Positions 17,872 through 26,727 of a stretch of 64,000 nucleotides of DNA are shown one piece after another (positions within the stretch are counted from its first letter, which is position 1; each line of letters starts with the position of its first letter). The notes below the pieces were generated by a model. The model was not told where the DNA came from. It worked only from the letters and a program-made list of their open reading frames with translations, and ran no database searches. The DNA comes from Chryseobacterium vaccae (lineage in GTDB: Bacteria; Bacteroidota; Bacteroidia; Flavobacteriales; Weeksellaceae). Made by a program: the position numbers and the translations under genes. The stretch lies in assembly GCF_009602705.1 (NCBI RefSeq), contig NZ_VSWH01000001.1:4947001-5011000 (forward strand), given 5' to 3'.

Positions 17872-19287
17872 ATGAAAATAGAACAGATTTATACAGGATG
17901 TCTGGCACAAGGAGCTTATTATATTGTATCAGAAGGTGAAGCGGCTATTATTGATCCGTTACGTGAAACAAAACCCTATCTGGAAAAGTTGAAAAAAGAT
18001 GGCGTAAAACTGAAATATATTTTTGAAACCCATTTTCATGCAGATTTTGTAAGCGGACATATAGACCTGAGCAGAGAAACCGGAGCTCCTATCGTCTATG
18101 GGACTTCTGCAGAACCGGAATTTGAGGCGGTCATTGCTGAAGACGGACAAGTATTTGAAATCGGGAAAATCAGAATAAAAGTATTGTATACCCCGGGACA
18201 TACTCTGGAAAGTGCTTCTTATCTGCTGATTGATGAAGGAGGAAAAGAAAAAGCGTTATTTAGCGGAGATACCTTATTTTTGGGAGATGTAGGGCGTCCG
18301 GATCTGGCCCAGAAAGCTGCCGATATGACCCCGGAAGAGCTGGCAGGATTGCTGTATGACAGTTTATATCAGAAGATTCTTCCTTTAAACGGAGATATTA
18401 TGGTATATCCGGCACACGGTTCAGGCTCAGCATGTGGTAAAAATATGCAGAAAGAAACGGCAGATACTCTGGAGAATCAGAAAAAAACGAATTATGCTCT
18501 GAATCAGCCGGATAAAGAATCATTCATCAGAGAAGTTCTTGATGGATTGCTGCCACCACCTGCTTACTTCGGAATGAATGTAGTGATGAATAAAAAAGGG
18601 TACAGCAGCTTTGATGAGGTATTGTCTAAAAGTCTGCATGCCTTATCACCACAACAGTTTGAAGAAATAGCGGAAGCGTCCGGTGCCTTAATTGTAGATG
18701 TAAGAAATAACAGAAAATTTGCCAAAGGTTTTATACCGCAATCCATAAATATAGGTCTTGACGGTGATTTTGCACCATGGGCAGGAGCACTGATTGCAGA
18801 TGTAAGCCAGCCAATACTGCTGGTTGCAGATGAAGAAAACGAAGAAGAATCGGTTACCAGACTCAGTCGTGTTGGTTTTGATAATGTCCTGGGTTTTCTG
18901 AAAGGAAGTTTTAACGCCTGGAAAAACAGCGGAAGAGAAATAGACGCTGTCAACCGTATCACAGCAGAACAGTTTGAGAAAGAAATAAAAGGAAAATATA
19001 CTAAGATCATCGATGTAAGAAAGGAAAGTGAATACGATGCAGAACATATCGAAGGGGCATATAGCAGACCTCTGGCCTATATCAATGAATGGATTGGTGA
19101 AATAGATCCCGAAGAACATTTTTATCTGCACTGCGCCGGAGGGTATAGAAGTATGATCGCAGCCGGAATTCTTCAGGTAAGGGGATACAGAAATTTTACC
19201 GATATTGAAGGAGGATTCAATGCTATTGCAGAAACCGGTATTCCGAAAAGTAATTTCGTATGCCCGTCTAAAATTTTAAACCAATAA
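17872..19287 (+). CDS. CstB-like persulfide dioxygenase-sulfurtransferase (MBL fold plus two rhodanese domains)
   Basis: This 471-residue cytoplasmic enzyme is predicted to oxidise persulfides to sulfite and/or thiosulfate. Residues 1-250 form an ETHE1-like metallo-beta-lactamase domain: metal ligands H54, H56, D58 and H63 in THFHADFVSGH, then TPGHT, FSGDTLFLGDVGRPDL and YPAHGSGSACGK. The first rhodanese-like domain (about 265-360) has no cysteine in its loop (VADEENEEES) and is inactive. The second (about 370-471) has active-site C421 in HCAGGYRS. This layout matches staphylococcal CstB. The frame is open from 17851, but ATG 17872 gives the standard MKIEQIYTGCLAQG and leaves room for a leader after the predicted promoter. 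Confidence 0.9.
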   Translation: MKIEQIYTGCLAQGAYYIVSEGEAAIIDPLRETKPYLEKLKKDGVKLKYIFETHFHADFVSGHIDLSRETGAPIVYGTSAEPEFEAVIAEDGQVFEIGKIRIKVLYTPGHTLESASYLLIDEGGKEKALFSGDTLFLGDVGRPDLAQKAADMTPEELAGLLYDSLYQKILPLNGDIMVYPAHGSGSACGKNMQKETADTLENQKKTNYALNQPDKESFIREVLDGLLPPPAYFGMNVVMNKKGYSSFDEVLSKSLHALSPQQFEEIAEASGALIVDVRNNRKFAKGFIPQSINIGLDGDFAPWAGALIADVSQPILLVADEENEEESVTRLSRVGFDNVLGFLKGSFNAWKNSGREIDAVNRITAEQFEKEIKGKYTKIIDVRKESEYDAEHIEGAYSRPLAYINEWIGEIDPEEHFYLHCAGGYRSMIAAGILQVRGYRNFTDIEGGFNAIAETGIPKSNFVCPSKILNQ

Positions 19288-19306
19288 GATTAAAAATAAA
19301 ATATTT

Positions 19307-19870
19307 ATGTTGGAGATTATAAAAGAACCTTGGCCCTGGTATATAGCAGGACCTTTGATTGGGCTTACCGTTCCCGCTCTTCTTATCCTCGGAAATAAAT
19401 CTTTCGGGATCAGTTCATCACTGAGACATATTTGTGCCGCCTGTGTTCCTGCCGGAATCAACTTCTTTAAGTATGATTGGAAAAAAGAAGCCTGGAACCT
19501 GTTTTTTGTGCTCGGAATTTTCTTCGGAGGACTGATCGCTTCTCAATTTCTTCTCAATCCTGGAGAAATTACCGTAAATCCGGAACTGAAAACTGAGCTG
19601 GCAGGCTATGGAATTACAGATTATAGCAATCTCGTTCCCGGTCAGCTGATGAATTTTGAAAGTCTTTTTACCCTGAGAGGATTTATCATGATGGTCATCG
19701 GCGGATTTCTTGTGGGGTTTGGAACCAGATATGCAGGAGGCTGCACAAGTGGTCATGCGATTATGGGACTTTCAAATCTGCAATGGCCGTCATTGGTGGC
19801 AACCATATGCTTTATGATTGGTGGGTTTTTAATGGCTAACTTGATATTACCTTTTATTCTTTCATTATAA
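19307..19870 (+). CDS. YeeE/YedE family transporter subunit (thiosulfate-uptake type), first half
   Basis: This is a 187-residue inner-membrane protein with about five hydrophobic segments. It holds the conserved YeeE signature with a central cysteine, GFGTRYAGGCTSGHAIMGLSN (C146), plus RHICAAC near residues 40-46. YeeE (TsuA) passes thiosulfate by relay between cysteines. Full-length TsuA has two such halves in one chain; here they are separate genes, and the partner starts 18 bp downstream. Spacing of 19 bp after the persulfide dioxygenase gene makes a single operon likely. Confidence 0.88.
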   Translation: MLEIIKEPWPWYIAGPLIGLTVPALLILGNKSFGISSSLRHICAACVPAGINFFKYDWKKEAWNLFFVLGIFFGGLIASQFLLNPGEITVNPELKTELAGYGITDYSNLVPGQLMNFESLFTLRGFIMMVIGGFLVGFGTRYAGGCTSGHAIMGLSNLQWPSLVATICFMIGGFLMANLILPFILSL

Positions 19871-19888
19871 TTTAAACAGATAGTACTC

Positions 19889-20377
19889 ATGATAAAAGAA
19901 AAAGAACAGGATATCCGTCATCAGGATGCCGTTTGCACCAATGAGACCAATCTTGACCACAAATGGTATTATCATCTTAAATATCTCGCTGCCGGAATTA
20001 TTTTCGGAATTATCTTCGTAAAAGCCGAAGTGATCAGCTGGTTCAGAATACAGGAAATGTTCCGCCTGCAGTCGTTCCACATGTACGGAATCATTGGTAG
20101 TGCGGTTTTAGTGGGAATAATTTCCGTTTGGCTGATCAAAAAGTTTAAAATTAAAACGATTTATGGTGAACCCATTACAATAGCATCCAAAAAGTTCAGT
20201 AAAGGGCAGATCTACGGTGGAATTATTTTTGGCTTTGGATGGGCTATTACAGGAGCCTGTCCGGGACCTCTTTTTGCCCAGATCGGAACGGGAGCATTGG
20301 CTGTAAGCGTTACTTTATTGAGTGCCATTGCCGGAACATGGGTTTATGGATATTTCAGAGATAAGTTACCCCATTAG
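19889..20377 (+). CDS. YeeE/YedE family transporter subunit, second half
   Basis: This is a 162-residue inner-membrane protein. After a charged N-terminus of about 25 residues come four hydrophobic segments and the second-half YeeE signature FGFGWAITGACPGPLFAQIG (C124). Paired with the preceding gene it would form one heterodimeric YeeE-type channel for thiosulfate or another sulfane-sulfur species. In this context it could bring in substrate for the CstB-like enzyme or release its product; direction cannot be read from sequence. It is the last gene of the operon and a terminator follows at once. Confidence 0.87.
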   Translation: MIKEKEQDIRHQDAVCTNETNLDHKWYYHLKYLAAGIIFGIIFVKAEVISWFRIQEMFRLQSFHMYGIIGSAVLVGIISVWLIKKFKIKTIYGEPITIASKKFSKGQIYGGIIFGFGWAITGACPGPLFAQIGTGALAVSVTLLSAIAGTWVYGYFRDKLPH

Positions 20378-20392
20378 TGATAAGGGTTTAAT

Positions 20393-20430
20393 CAAAAAAG
20401 ACTGCCGATGATCTTCGACAGTCTTTTTTG
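20393..20430. terminator. Bidirectional terminator
   Basis: AAAAAAGACTGcCGA pairs with TCGaCAGTCTTTTTT. It separates the sulfur operon (+) from the convergent export operon (-), which ends at 20441. Confidence 0.9.
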
Positions 20431-20440
20431 ATGTATAAAA

Positions 20441-21841
20441 TTATGAATAAATGAAGTTTTTTGCTCCTAAAGCCATATAAAGATTAATCCGTTCCATTTT
20501 GTCCTGAAGTTCCAGATTGATGAGGTTCATTTCATTTTTAAGAAGATCCCTCTGTTTTCTGATCAGTACAAAACTGTTATTGGTTCCCACTTTAATCTGC
20601 TTTCGGGTGAGATTAATATTATTTTTCAGTTCATCAATGGCTTTGCGGTTATAACTCATCTGCTTTTCAACAGACTGTAAATTAGCTAATGAAGATTCCA
20701 CTTCGTTCAATGCGTTCAGAACAGCCTTTGAATATTCTTCAACAACCTGTTTCTGCCGGGAATTCTTTATTTCCACATTCTTTTTCAGTTTTCCGCCGTT
20801 GAACAAAGGAGAAACAAGTCCTCCGCCTACCCGGAGCAGCGGATTGGAAAATATAGAGTTGATAGCTTCTACATTGCTGCCTGCTGTTCCCAGAGAAGAA
20901 CTTATGGTAAGTGATGGAAGCCTGGCAGCTTTGGCCTGCTGGACTTCATAAAAAGCTTTTTCTATCTGGAAATGATAAGCCTGTATATCTGATCTGTTTT
21001 CTAATAATTCCAGTGGGAAAGATTCAGGGATATCATTTTCTACAGGCTCAAAAGAATGTTGTGTGGCCAGTTTTCCTTCCGGATATCTTCCGGTGAGAAG
21101 CTCAAGAGATCTTCTGGATTGGGTATTGGCATTTCTGATCTTTTCCAGATAGCCCTCCAGGGAAATAATTTCCGCAGAAATATTAGACAGATCCAGAGCA
21201 TTGGCTGTTCCTACTTTTTTCTGGATCATATAGAGCTTTTCCAACTCCTTTGTCTGCTGAATATAACTTTCTATTTTATCCTCCTGAATGTTTCCTGCAA
21301 TATTCAGGTAATAGGCTTTAGCAATCATCGCAGCTATGGACTGATGTAACAGAGTATTCTGATGTTTCACAGAAAAATAATCACTTATGCTGGCCATTTG
21401 AGCTGATTTATTTTTACCCCACAGATCTATTTCCCAGCTGGCTTTTAAAGCAAGACGCCGGATCTGGCTTTCACTCACCAGATTATTAGAGGTGTTGGCA
21501 ACAGCACTGACGCTCGGATAAAGATTGCTTCCCGCAATTTCCATAGCCAGTTCAATCTGGTTAAGCTTTTCTCTGGCAATAATAAGATCTGCATTGTACA
21601 GCATTCCTTCCTTAATCAGTATTTCCAGCTGAGGCGTTTTAAGATCTGTAATCCATCCATAAGATAGTGACCTGGAATTAGTCTCCCTGTCGAAGATCCA
21701 GTCATCGGGAATAGTTACATGAGCAGCGATTTCACTGTTTTCCTTAAGCTGGTTTATATTTTCTTTGGTAGGCTCTTTGTAGCCTATGCAGGATGTTAAA
21801 CCTACAGAAAGGATCCCAAGTATAATTAACTTTCTATACAT
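20441..21841 (-). CDS. TolC-family outer-membrane efflux lipoprotein
   Basis: This is a 466-residue outer-membrane channel of a tripartite exporter. The lipoprotein signal ends in VGLTSC (C18). The mature part has the duplicated coiled-coil/beta architecture of TolC proteins, with the conserved ELLIAREKLNQ-like helix starts. Landmarks include LLTGRYPEG, the DIQAYHFQIEKAFYEVQQAKAARLPSL repeat start and LNALNEVESSLANLQSVEKQ. It most resembles the NodT/CmeC branch. The stop codon of the membrane-fusion gene lies 2 bp upstream of its start, so the two are co-transcribed. Confidence 0.9.
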   Translation of the reverse strand: MYRKLIILGILSVGLTSCIGYKEPTKENINQLKENSEIAAHVTIPDDWIFDRETNSRSLSYGWITDLKTPQLEILIKEGMLYNADLIIAREKLNQIELAMEIAGSNLYPSVSAVANTSNNLVSESQIRRLALKASWEIDLWGKNKSAQMASISDYFSVKHQNTLLHQSIAAMIAKAYYLNIAGNIQEDKIESYIQQTKELEKLYMIQKKVGTANALDLSNISAEIISLEGYLEKIRNANTQSRRSLELLTGRYPEGKLATQHSFEPVENDIPESFPLELLENRSDIQAYHFQIEKAFYEVQQAKAARLPSLTISSSLGTAGSNVEAINSIFSNPLLRVGGGLVSPLFNGGKLKKNVEIKNSRQKQVVEEYSKAVLNALNEVESSLANLQSVEKQMSYNRKAIDELKNNINLTRKQIKVGTNNSFVLIRKQRDLLKNEMNLINLELQDKMERINLYMALGAKNFIYS

Positions 21842-21842
21842 A

Positions 21843-23000
21843 TTAATGAAGTTTTGGGATCAGGAAGTTGATTTTACTGTTCACACGGACCATTACTTTT
21901 CGGATAAGATGTAACGGTTTGATATGATCGGAATAAATCACTGCAGTTCCTCTGGCTCCAACGGTAAGCTGCTTCTGGTCATCTTCCAGTACAAATTTTG
22001 CGATAAGTTTTCCATCGGTCTCCGGTAATTGTCTCGCAGTATCAGGAAGCCCTGCGGTAGAGCCGTTTCCTCCAAGCATTCCTCCGGCATTGTTCATAAT
22101 CCCCTGGCTTGTTGCATCAATTACATACTCAAGTCTGGCTTTAACCACCTTACCCGGTTCTGTTTTAAGGGCTAGTTCAACTTCATCCCCCTTTTTTACC
22201 GTTTCAAGTTCGTTTTGCGCAAAAAATCCAATAACAGACTGCTGCTTCTGAATTAAAACAAAAGCTGATTTAAAAGGAGCCATGATAGCACCTTCATTAA
22301 GCTGAACATTGGGAATAACCCCGTCTGTAGGAGCTAAAACAACCGTTTGGGAAAGATTCCATTTAGCCTGGTCCAGTTTAGCCTGGATTTCCGAAACCGA
22401 TGAATTTTCACCGTTATAAGATGCATTGGATTTCGTTTCCAGAGATTGCTGTTGTGATTGGGCTGCACTGATACGTGATTGAAGATCACGTACATTGGTA
22501 ATGGCCTGTTCCAGATCAAATTTGTTGGCTGCTCCGGCCTGTACCAATTCCTGATACTGAGCCACTCTCTTATTCGCCAGATCCAGCTGATACTGAAGTC
22601 CTGCAATGTTTTTTCTGGATGCAGAAATATCTGTATTATAAGAGCTTACCGTGGCTTTCATATTGCTGAGTTTTGCCTCCAGAGATTTGATTTCCTGTAC
22701 GTAAGGTTCCCTGTCCAGTACAAATAAAGTATCTCCTTTTTTTACTTCCTGATTGGTGGTTACATACACCTTCTTTACCTTTCCCAGAACCTGAGTGGTT
22801 ATGTCCACACTTCGGTTTCCTACCTTTACATCTGAGGTAATGGGACAAAAATAATTGAGGCTTAATATTAAAGCAATAGAGCCAAAAATAGGAAGGGAAT
22901 AAACAACAACCTGAGTTGTGAATGTCCAGGGAATAAGTTTTAATTTTTTAATAAGCAGCCAGCAGATTCCGGCATATATGGCGATGAGTAATTCAAGCAT
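21843..23000 (-). CDS. HlyD/EmrA-type membrane-fusion protein
   Basis: This is a 385-residue periplasmic adaptor anchored in the inner membrane. The N-terminus has two hydrophobic segments (about 1-17 and 29-52). A biotinyl-lipoyl half (ITTQVLGKVKKVYVTTNQEVKKGDTLFVLD), a long coiled coil (about 100-210) and the second half (VVLAPTDGVIPNVQLNEGAIM) follow. The two-helix N-terminus and the neighbouring DUF3302 gene match the enterobacterial YibH/YiaV arrangement. The operon encodes no MFS or RND pump, so the adaptor either borrows a pump from elsewhere or works with the DUF3302 protein. Confidence 0.9.
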   Translation of the reverse strand: MLELLIAIYAGICWLLIKKLKLIPWTFTTQVVVYSLPIFGSIALILSLNYFCPITSDVKVGNRSVDITTQVLGKVKKVYVTTNQEVKKGDTLFVLDREPYVQEIKSLEAKLSNMKATVSSYNTDISASRKNIAGLQYQLDLANKRVAQYQELVQAGAANKFDLEQAITNVRDLQSRISAAQSQQQSLETKSNASYNGENSSVSEIQAKLDQAKWNLSQTVVLAPTDGVIPNVQLNEGAIMAPFKSAFVLIQKQQSVIGFFAQNELETVKKGDEVELALKTEPGKVVKARLEYVIDATSQGIMNNAGGMLGGNGSTAGLPDTARQLPETDGKLIAKFVLEDDQKQLTVGARGTAVIYSDHIKPLHLIRKVMVRVNSKINFLIPKLH

Positions 23001-23005
23001 GAGTG

Positions 23006-23368
23006 TTAATTTTCTGTTATTTCTAATTTTTCTTCTTCTTCGGTAATAGCACTGTCTTCTTCCGGGGTATTCTGATTCCCGTATTCATAATTGGCCCAGA
23101 TTAAAGCAGCGGGCCACAGCAGACCTCCGAAAATCAGTGAAAGAAGGCACATGCTTTTAATTGCTTTTAACTGAGGATGATTCTTTTTCTCAGCCACTTT
23201 TTCCGGATAAATATGAGCTTTCCAGAAAAGGTAAATACCAGCAAGGGGTAAAATCAGTAAAATGAGCCATGAAGCGGCATCAGCTATAGTGTCTTCCATA
23301 TGACCTGTTGATGCATGAACAAAATTGCATGAAAATAACAGGCAGAGAAGTAAGGATATTCTTTTCAT
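23006..23368 (-). CDS. DUF3302 small membrane protein (YiaW/YibI-like)
   Basis: This is a 120-residue inner-membrane protein with a cleavable-looking N-terminus (MKRISLLLCLLFSCNFVHAS). It has two hydrophobic helices (ASWLILLILPLAGIYLFW and SMCLLSLIFGGLLWPAALIWA) and an acidic tail. The PLAGIYLFWKAHIYPEKVAEKKNHP segment is characteristic of DUF3302. In enterobacteria these proteins are encoded just before an EmrA-like adaptor, as here (5-bp gap). The family function is unknown; it may stand in for or assist a pump. This is the first gene of the three-gene export operon. Confidence 0.85.
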   Translation of the reverse strand: MKRISLLLCLLFSCNFVHASTGHMEDTIADAASWLILLILPLAGIYLFWKAHIYPEKVAEKKNHPQLKAIKSMCLLSLIFGGLLWPAALIWANYEYGNQNTPEEDSAITEEEEKLEITEN

Positions 23369-23600
23369 AAAATAATAATGATATAAGGTAATAATGAAAT
23401 TAAATTGTAAAACAAGGCGTTGCAGCCAATCCGTTAATGAATATTCGGCTGGTTACTCTAAATCTTTGAAAGACTAAAGATTATTCAATAATATTTTGTT
23501 TTTAGGTGATGTTTTTCTCATTTTGCTTTTAATTGTTTGGGTAATAGTATTTTGAGTAAGCAAAATTAGGCTGAATAAAACGGGAAAAAGTATTCCTAAG
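23369..23600. other. Intergenic region upstream of the export operon
   Basis: This AT-rich gap of 232 nt contains the start region of the DUF3302-HlyD-TolC operon. I see no gene and no clear terminator for the Crp-type gene that ends at 23601, so some read-through into the operon is possible. Confidence 0.4.
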
Positions 23601-24206
23601 TTATTTTTTTCTTTCGTTTCTTTTTTTATGAATCCGGGCGGTCATGCGTGAAAGAGAGTTGGGAGTAATTCCGAGAAAGTTAGCAATGTACTTTCTGCTG
23701 GCATTCTGGGAAGTAAAAGGACGCGATTCCAGAAATTCTTCATAACGGGAATGCGGAGAGGTAGAACAAAACTGTTCTGTGCGTACTTTTAAGATGCTGA
23801 TGATTTGCTTCAGAGACTTCAGATACATATTGTAAATACCTCTGTACTGAAATGCCTTTTCTTCAAATTCATTTTTATTAAACATGAAAATTTGGGTTTC
23901 AATAACAGCTTCTATCGTATATTTTCTTTCATGTTCATCAGAATAGGATTCCGGGCTTTCCATAATGGCAGCTTCTCTCTCCGAAGGTAAGAATAAATTA
24001 CTCTCAACCCCATTTTCATCATCAAAGAAAAACCTTAATAGTCCATTGGAAAGTATAAACAGCTGATCGAAAGATCTGCCTGGTTCTGCAAGCTTTTCTT
24101 TCTTACGAAGAAGCCGGGGAGTACTGATACTTACCAGAACATTAATTTCTTCATCAGATAATTCCTGAAAGAAAGCAATACTCCTGAAAGTTTTAAAGGT
24201 GTCCAT
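23601..24206 (-). CDS. Crp/Fnr-family transcriptional regulator
   Basis: This is a 201-residue regulator. The cyclic-nucleotide-binding fold (about 10-125) includes FDQLFILSNGLLRFFFDDENGVESN. The HTH near the C-terminus (SQNASRKYIANFLGITPNSLSRMTARIHKK) is of the type common in Bacteroidota Crp-like proteins, where it reads RKYIAxxLGxTPxxLSR. No cysteine cluster is visible. It lies directly upstream and on the same strand as the DUF3302-HlyD-TolC genes, so control of that operon is a reasonable guess; the ligand is unknown. Confidence 0.86.
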   Translation of the reverse strand: MDTFKTFRSIAFFQELSDEEINVLVSISTPRLLRKKEKLAEPGRSFDQLFILSNGLLRFFFDDENGVESNLFLPSEREAAIMESPESYSDEHERKYTIEAVIETQIFMFNKNEFEEKAFQYRGIYNMYLKSLKQIISILKVRTEQFCSTSPHSRYEEFLESRPFTSQNASRKYIANFLGITPNSLSRMTARIHKKRNERKK

Positions 24207-24319
24207 TACAGGAGTAAAGATAAATAAAAAATAATATGAAAATTTAGTTAGCCTATTTTACAGATTTCATTGAAGTTTTTTTAAGATATTTGTGAGGTAT
24301 TATATAATTCTTAGATACC

Positions 24320-25315
24320 ATGAGCAATAACCGAAGAAGCTTTATCAAAAAACTGGGAATAGCAACAGCAGCACTTGCGGTAAACCCGTTAGATTTAATG
24401 GCTGGCGAATTACCTGAAAATAATAAACCCTTAAATAAGCCAATAGTCCTGTCCACCTGGAATTTCGGACTGAAAGCCAATGAAGAAGCCTGGACCATAC
24501 TTGGAAGGGGAGGAAAAGCACTGGATGCCGTTGAAAAAGGAGTTCGCCTTGTAGAGTTAGATCCCAAAGAAAGAAGTGTTGGTTATGGCGGACGTCCGGA
24601 CAGAGATGGAAGGGTAACGCTGGATGCCTGTATCATGGATGAAAACTATAATATTGGCTCAGTTGCCGCTTTGGAATACATCAAAAATCCGATTTCTGTT
24701 GCCAGAGCCGTAATGGAGAAAACACCACACGTTATGCTGGTAGGAGATGGCGCATTACAGTTTGCTTTATCACAAGGCTTTAAAAAAGAAAACCTTCTCA
24801 CTCCGGATTCAGAAAAAGAATGGAAAGAATGGCTGAAAACAAGCCAGTATAAGCCCGTTGCCAATATTGAAAATCACGATACCATAGGAATGATCGCCCT
24901 GGATGCACAGGGAAATCTGTCAGGAGCATGTACCACCAGTGGAATGGCCTTCAAAATGCACGGAAGAGTAGGAGATTCACCCATTATAGGTGCCGGATTG
25001 TTTGTAGACAATGAAGTGGGAGCTGCTACTGCGACGGGGCATGGAGAAGAAGTAATCAGGACAGTAGGAACTCACCTGGTTGTAGAACTGATGAGACAGG
25101 GCCGGAACCCTCAACAGGCCTGTAAAGAAGCTGTGGAAAGAATTGTAAAGATCAATCAGAGAAGAAATAAAAATCTTAAAGATATTCAGGTAGGCTTTAT
25201 TGCCTTAAATAAAAAAGGAGAATATGGTTCTTACTGCATTCAGGACGGGTTTAACTTTGCTGTTTACGATCAGAAAGGAAACCGCCTTGAAAAACCGGAA
25301 TTTGCCTTGAAATAA
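24320..25315 (+). CDS. N4-(beta-N-acetylglucosaminyl)-L-asparaginase (glycosylasparaginase)
   Basis: This 331-residue Ntn-hydrolase cleaves the GlcNAc-Asn bond, the last step in breaking down N-linked glycopeptides. It has a twin-arginine-like signal (NNRRSFIKKLGIATAALAV). The autoproteolysis site is D187-T188 in NHDTIGMIALD; T188 becomes the N-terminal nucleophile of the beta chain. Substrate-pocket motifs RVGDSPIIGAGLFVDNEVG and ATGHGEE follow, as in the well-studied flavobacterial enzyme. It is probably periplasmic. GH20 hexosaminidase (13896) and beta-mannosidase (26728) are nearby, consistent with N-glycan use. Confidence 0.93.
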   Translation: MSNNRRSFIKKLGIATAALAVNPLDLMAGELPENNKPLNKPIVLSTWNFGLKANEEAWTILGRGGKALDAVEKGVRLVELDPKERSVGYGGRPDRDGRVTLDACIMDENYNIGSVAALEYIKNPISVARAVMEKTPHVMLVGDGALQFALSQGFKKENLLTPDSEKEWKEWLKTSQYKPVANIENHDTIGMIALDAQGNLSGACTTSGMAFKMHGRVGDSPIIGAGLFVDNEVGAATATGHGEEVIRTVGTHLVVELMRQGRNPQQACKEAVERIVKINQRRNKNLKDIQVGFIALNKKGEYGSYCIQDGFNFAVYDQKGNRLEKPEFALK

Positions 25316-25422
25316 AAGAATTAAAGGTTAGTCTTTTTTAAATCAGCGGAACCAGTATCCGGAATAATATATTCAATAGAAACGGACTAAATCCCGTTTA
25401 AAATTTTAATGATCAAGAACAC

Positions 25423-25983
25423 ATGAAAAGAACGATTATCGCATCCTTATTTTTAGTAATAGCCTGTAAAGAAGAGAAGAAAGAACCTATGGCGAAGGAT
25501 GAACCACAAAAAGTAGAGGTAAAAGAAAATGTAGCAGCAGAAAATACCGAAGATGAATCTCAGGCAGCACAAAAGTGGCTGAAAGAAAATATCATAGCCT
25601 ATTTTAAAACTGATCTTGGCAGCATGGATAAAGCGATGCAGAAAATAACGACCAAAGATTATTACGAGTATAAAACCGATGCCATGAATGTGGATATGGA
25701 TGTTGACGGAAGTCTTACGGAAAAGGAATTTCAGGATAAATGGAAAACTAAATTTGATACTAAGAAAGCAGGAGTTGGTTCCGGGTTTCTTATTTCCGGA
25801 CAGGACTGGATCAATGTTGAGGTTGGAAGCTGTGAACTGAAGTCTTCTTCAAAAGATTCATACCTGTTCAATGTCGTTTTAAATGATGATGGATTTAAAG
25901 CAAAATATCCCAGTCAGGTCAAGGTTGTAAAAGAAGATGGCAAATTCCTGATTGCAGACGTTCTTGAAGATCACTCAAATTAA
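25423..25983 (+). CDS. Lipoprotein of unknown function
   Basis: This is a 186-residue lipoprotein with signal MKRTIIASLFLVIAC, lipid-modified at C15, then a lysine/glutamate-rich linker to about residue 45. The globular part (about 50-186) has WLKENIIAYF, KITTKDYYEYKTDAMNV and a C-terminal strand pattern ending VKEDGKFLIADVL. This is reminiscent of small DUF3828/SnoaL-like folds, but I do not recognise the family with confidence. Only 14 bp separate it from cutC, so the two may be co-transcribed; no functional link is evident. Confidence 0.75.
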   Translation: MKRTIIASLFLVIACKEEKKEPMAKDEPQKVEVKENVAAENTEDESQAAQKWLKENIIAYFKTDLGSMDKAMQKITTKDYYEYKTDAMNVDMDVDGSLTEKEFQDKWKTKFDTKKAGVGSGFLISGQDWINVEVGSCELKSSSKDSYLFNVVLNDDGFKAKYPSQVKVVKEDGKFLIADVLEDHSN

Positions 25984-25997
25984 ATCAAAAAAATAAA

Positions 25998-26660
25998 ATG
26001 TCAAAAATAGAAATAGCATGTTTCAATCCCGAATCAGCAATCATTGCTTTTGAAAACGGAGCAGACAGAATAGAATTATGTGACGGATTAAGCGAGGGAG
26101 GAACAACTCCGGATTTTGAAATAACAAAAGAGCTCAGAACAGAGATTGACATTCCTGTTTTTGTGATGATTCGCCCAAGAGGAGGAGATTTTACCTATTC
26201 AGAAGTTGAATTTGAACAGATGAAAACAGACTTGCTGCAACTAAAATCTTTAAATGTAGACGGTTTTGTATTCGGGATTCTGGATGAAAATGATGAAGTA
26301 AATATTGAACAAAATAAGACATTGGTTGAATTGGCAGAACCGCTTCCGTGTACTTTTCACCGTGCCTTCGACAGAGCGAAGAGTCTGGAAGAATCTCTGG
26401 AAAAAGTGATAAGCTGTGGTTTTAAAACCATTCTGACTTCAGGGCAGAAGCCTAATGTTTCAGAAGGAATGGAAAACCTGAAAAAGCTGGTTGAGCTTTC
26501 CGATGGAAGAATAGAAATCCTTGTCGGCGGCGGACTTCGTTCCATTAATATTGAAGAAATCAGAGACTTTACAAAAGCCGGTTATTTCCATTCTTCAGCG
26601 ATTACAGATGGAGGTTCCATGGCCAATCCTGATGAAGTTATTGCATTGAAAAATAAATAA
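25998..26660 (+). CDS. cutC: Copper homeostasis protein CutC family
   Basis: This is a 220-residue TIM-barrel protein without signal peptide. CutC motifs are clear: EIACFNPESAIIAFENGADRIELCDGLSEGGTTP, VFVMIRPRGGDFTYSE, VDGFVFGILDENDEV and FHRAFDR. The C-terminus is slightly short compared with many CutC proteins (about 240 residues) but complete. The copper role comes from E. coli and human work and has been questioned; the fold suggests an enzyme. It lies between a lipoprotein gene and beta-mannosidase. Confidence 0.92.
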   Translation: MSKIEIACFNPESAIIAFENGADRIELCDGLSEGGTTPDFEITKELRTEIDIPVFVMIRPRGGDFTYSEVEFEQMKTDLLQLKSLNVDGFVFGILDENDEVNIEQNKTLVELAEPLPCTFHRAFDRAKSLEESLEKVISCGFKTILTSGQKPNVSEGMENLKKLVELSDGRIEILVGGGLRSINIEEIRDFTKAGYFHSSAITDGGSMANPDEVIALKNK

Positions 26661-26727
26661 TCTTAGCGATAGGGCCTACTTGAGAAGATCAAATACGGAA
26701 TCCACAGAATCGTAAACAAACTTACCG

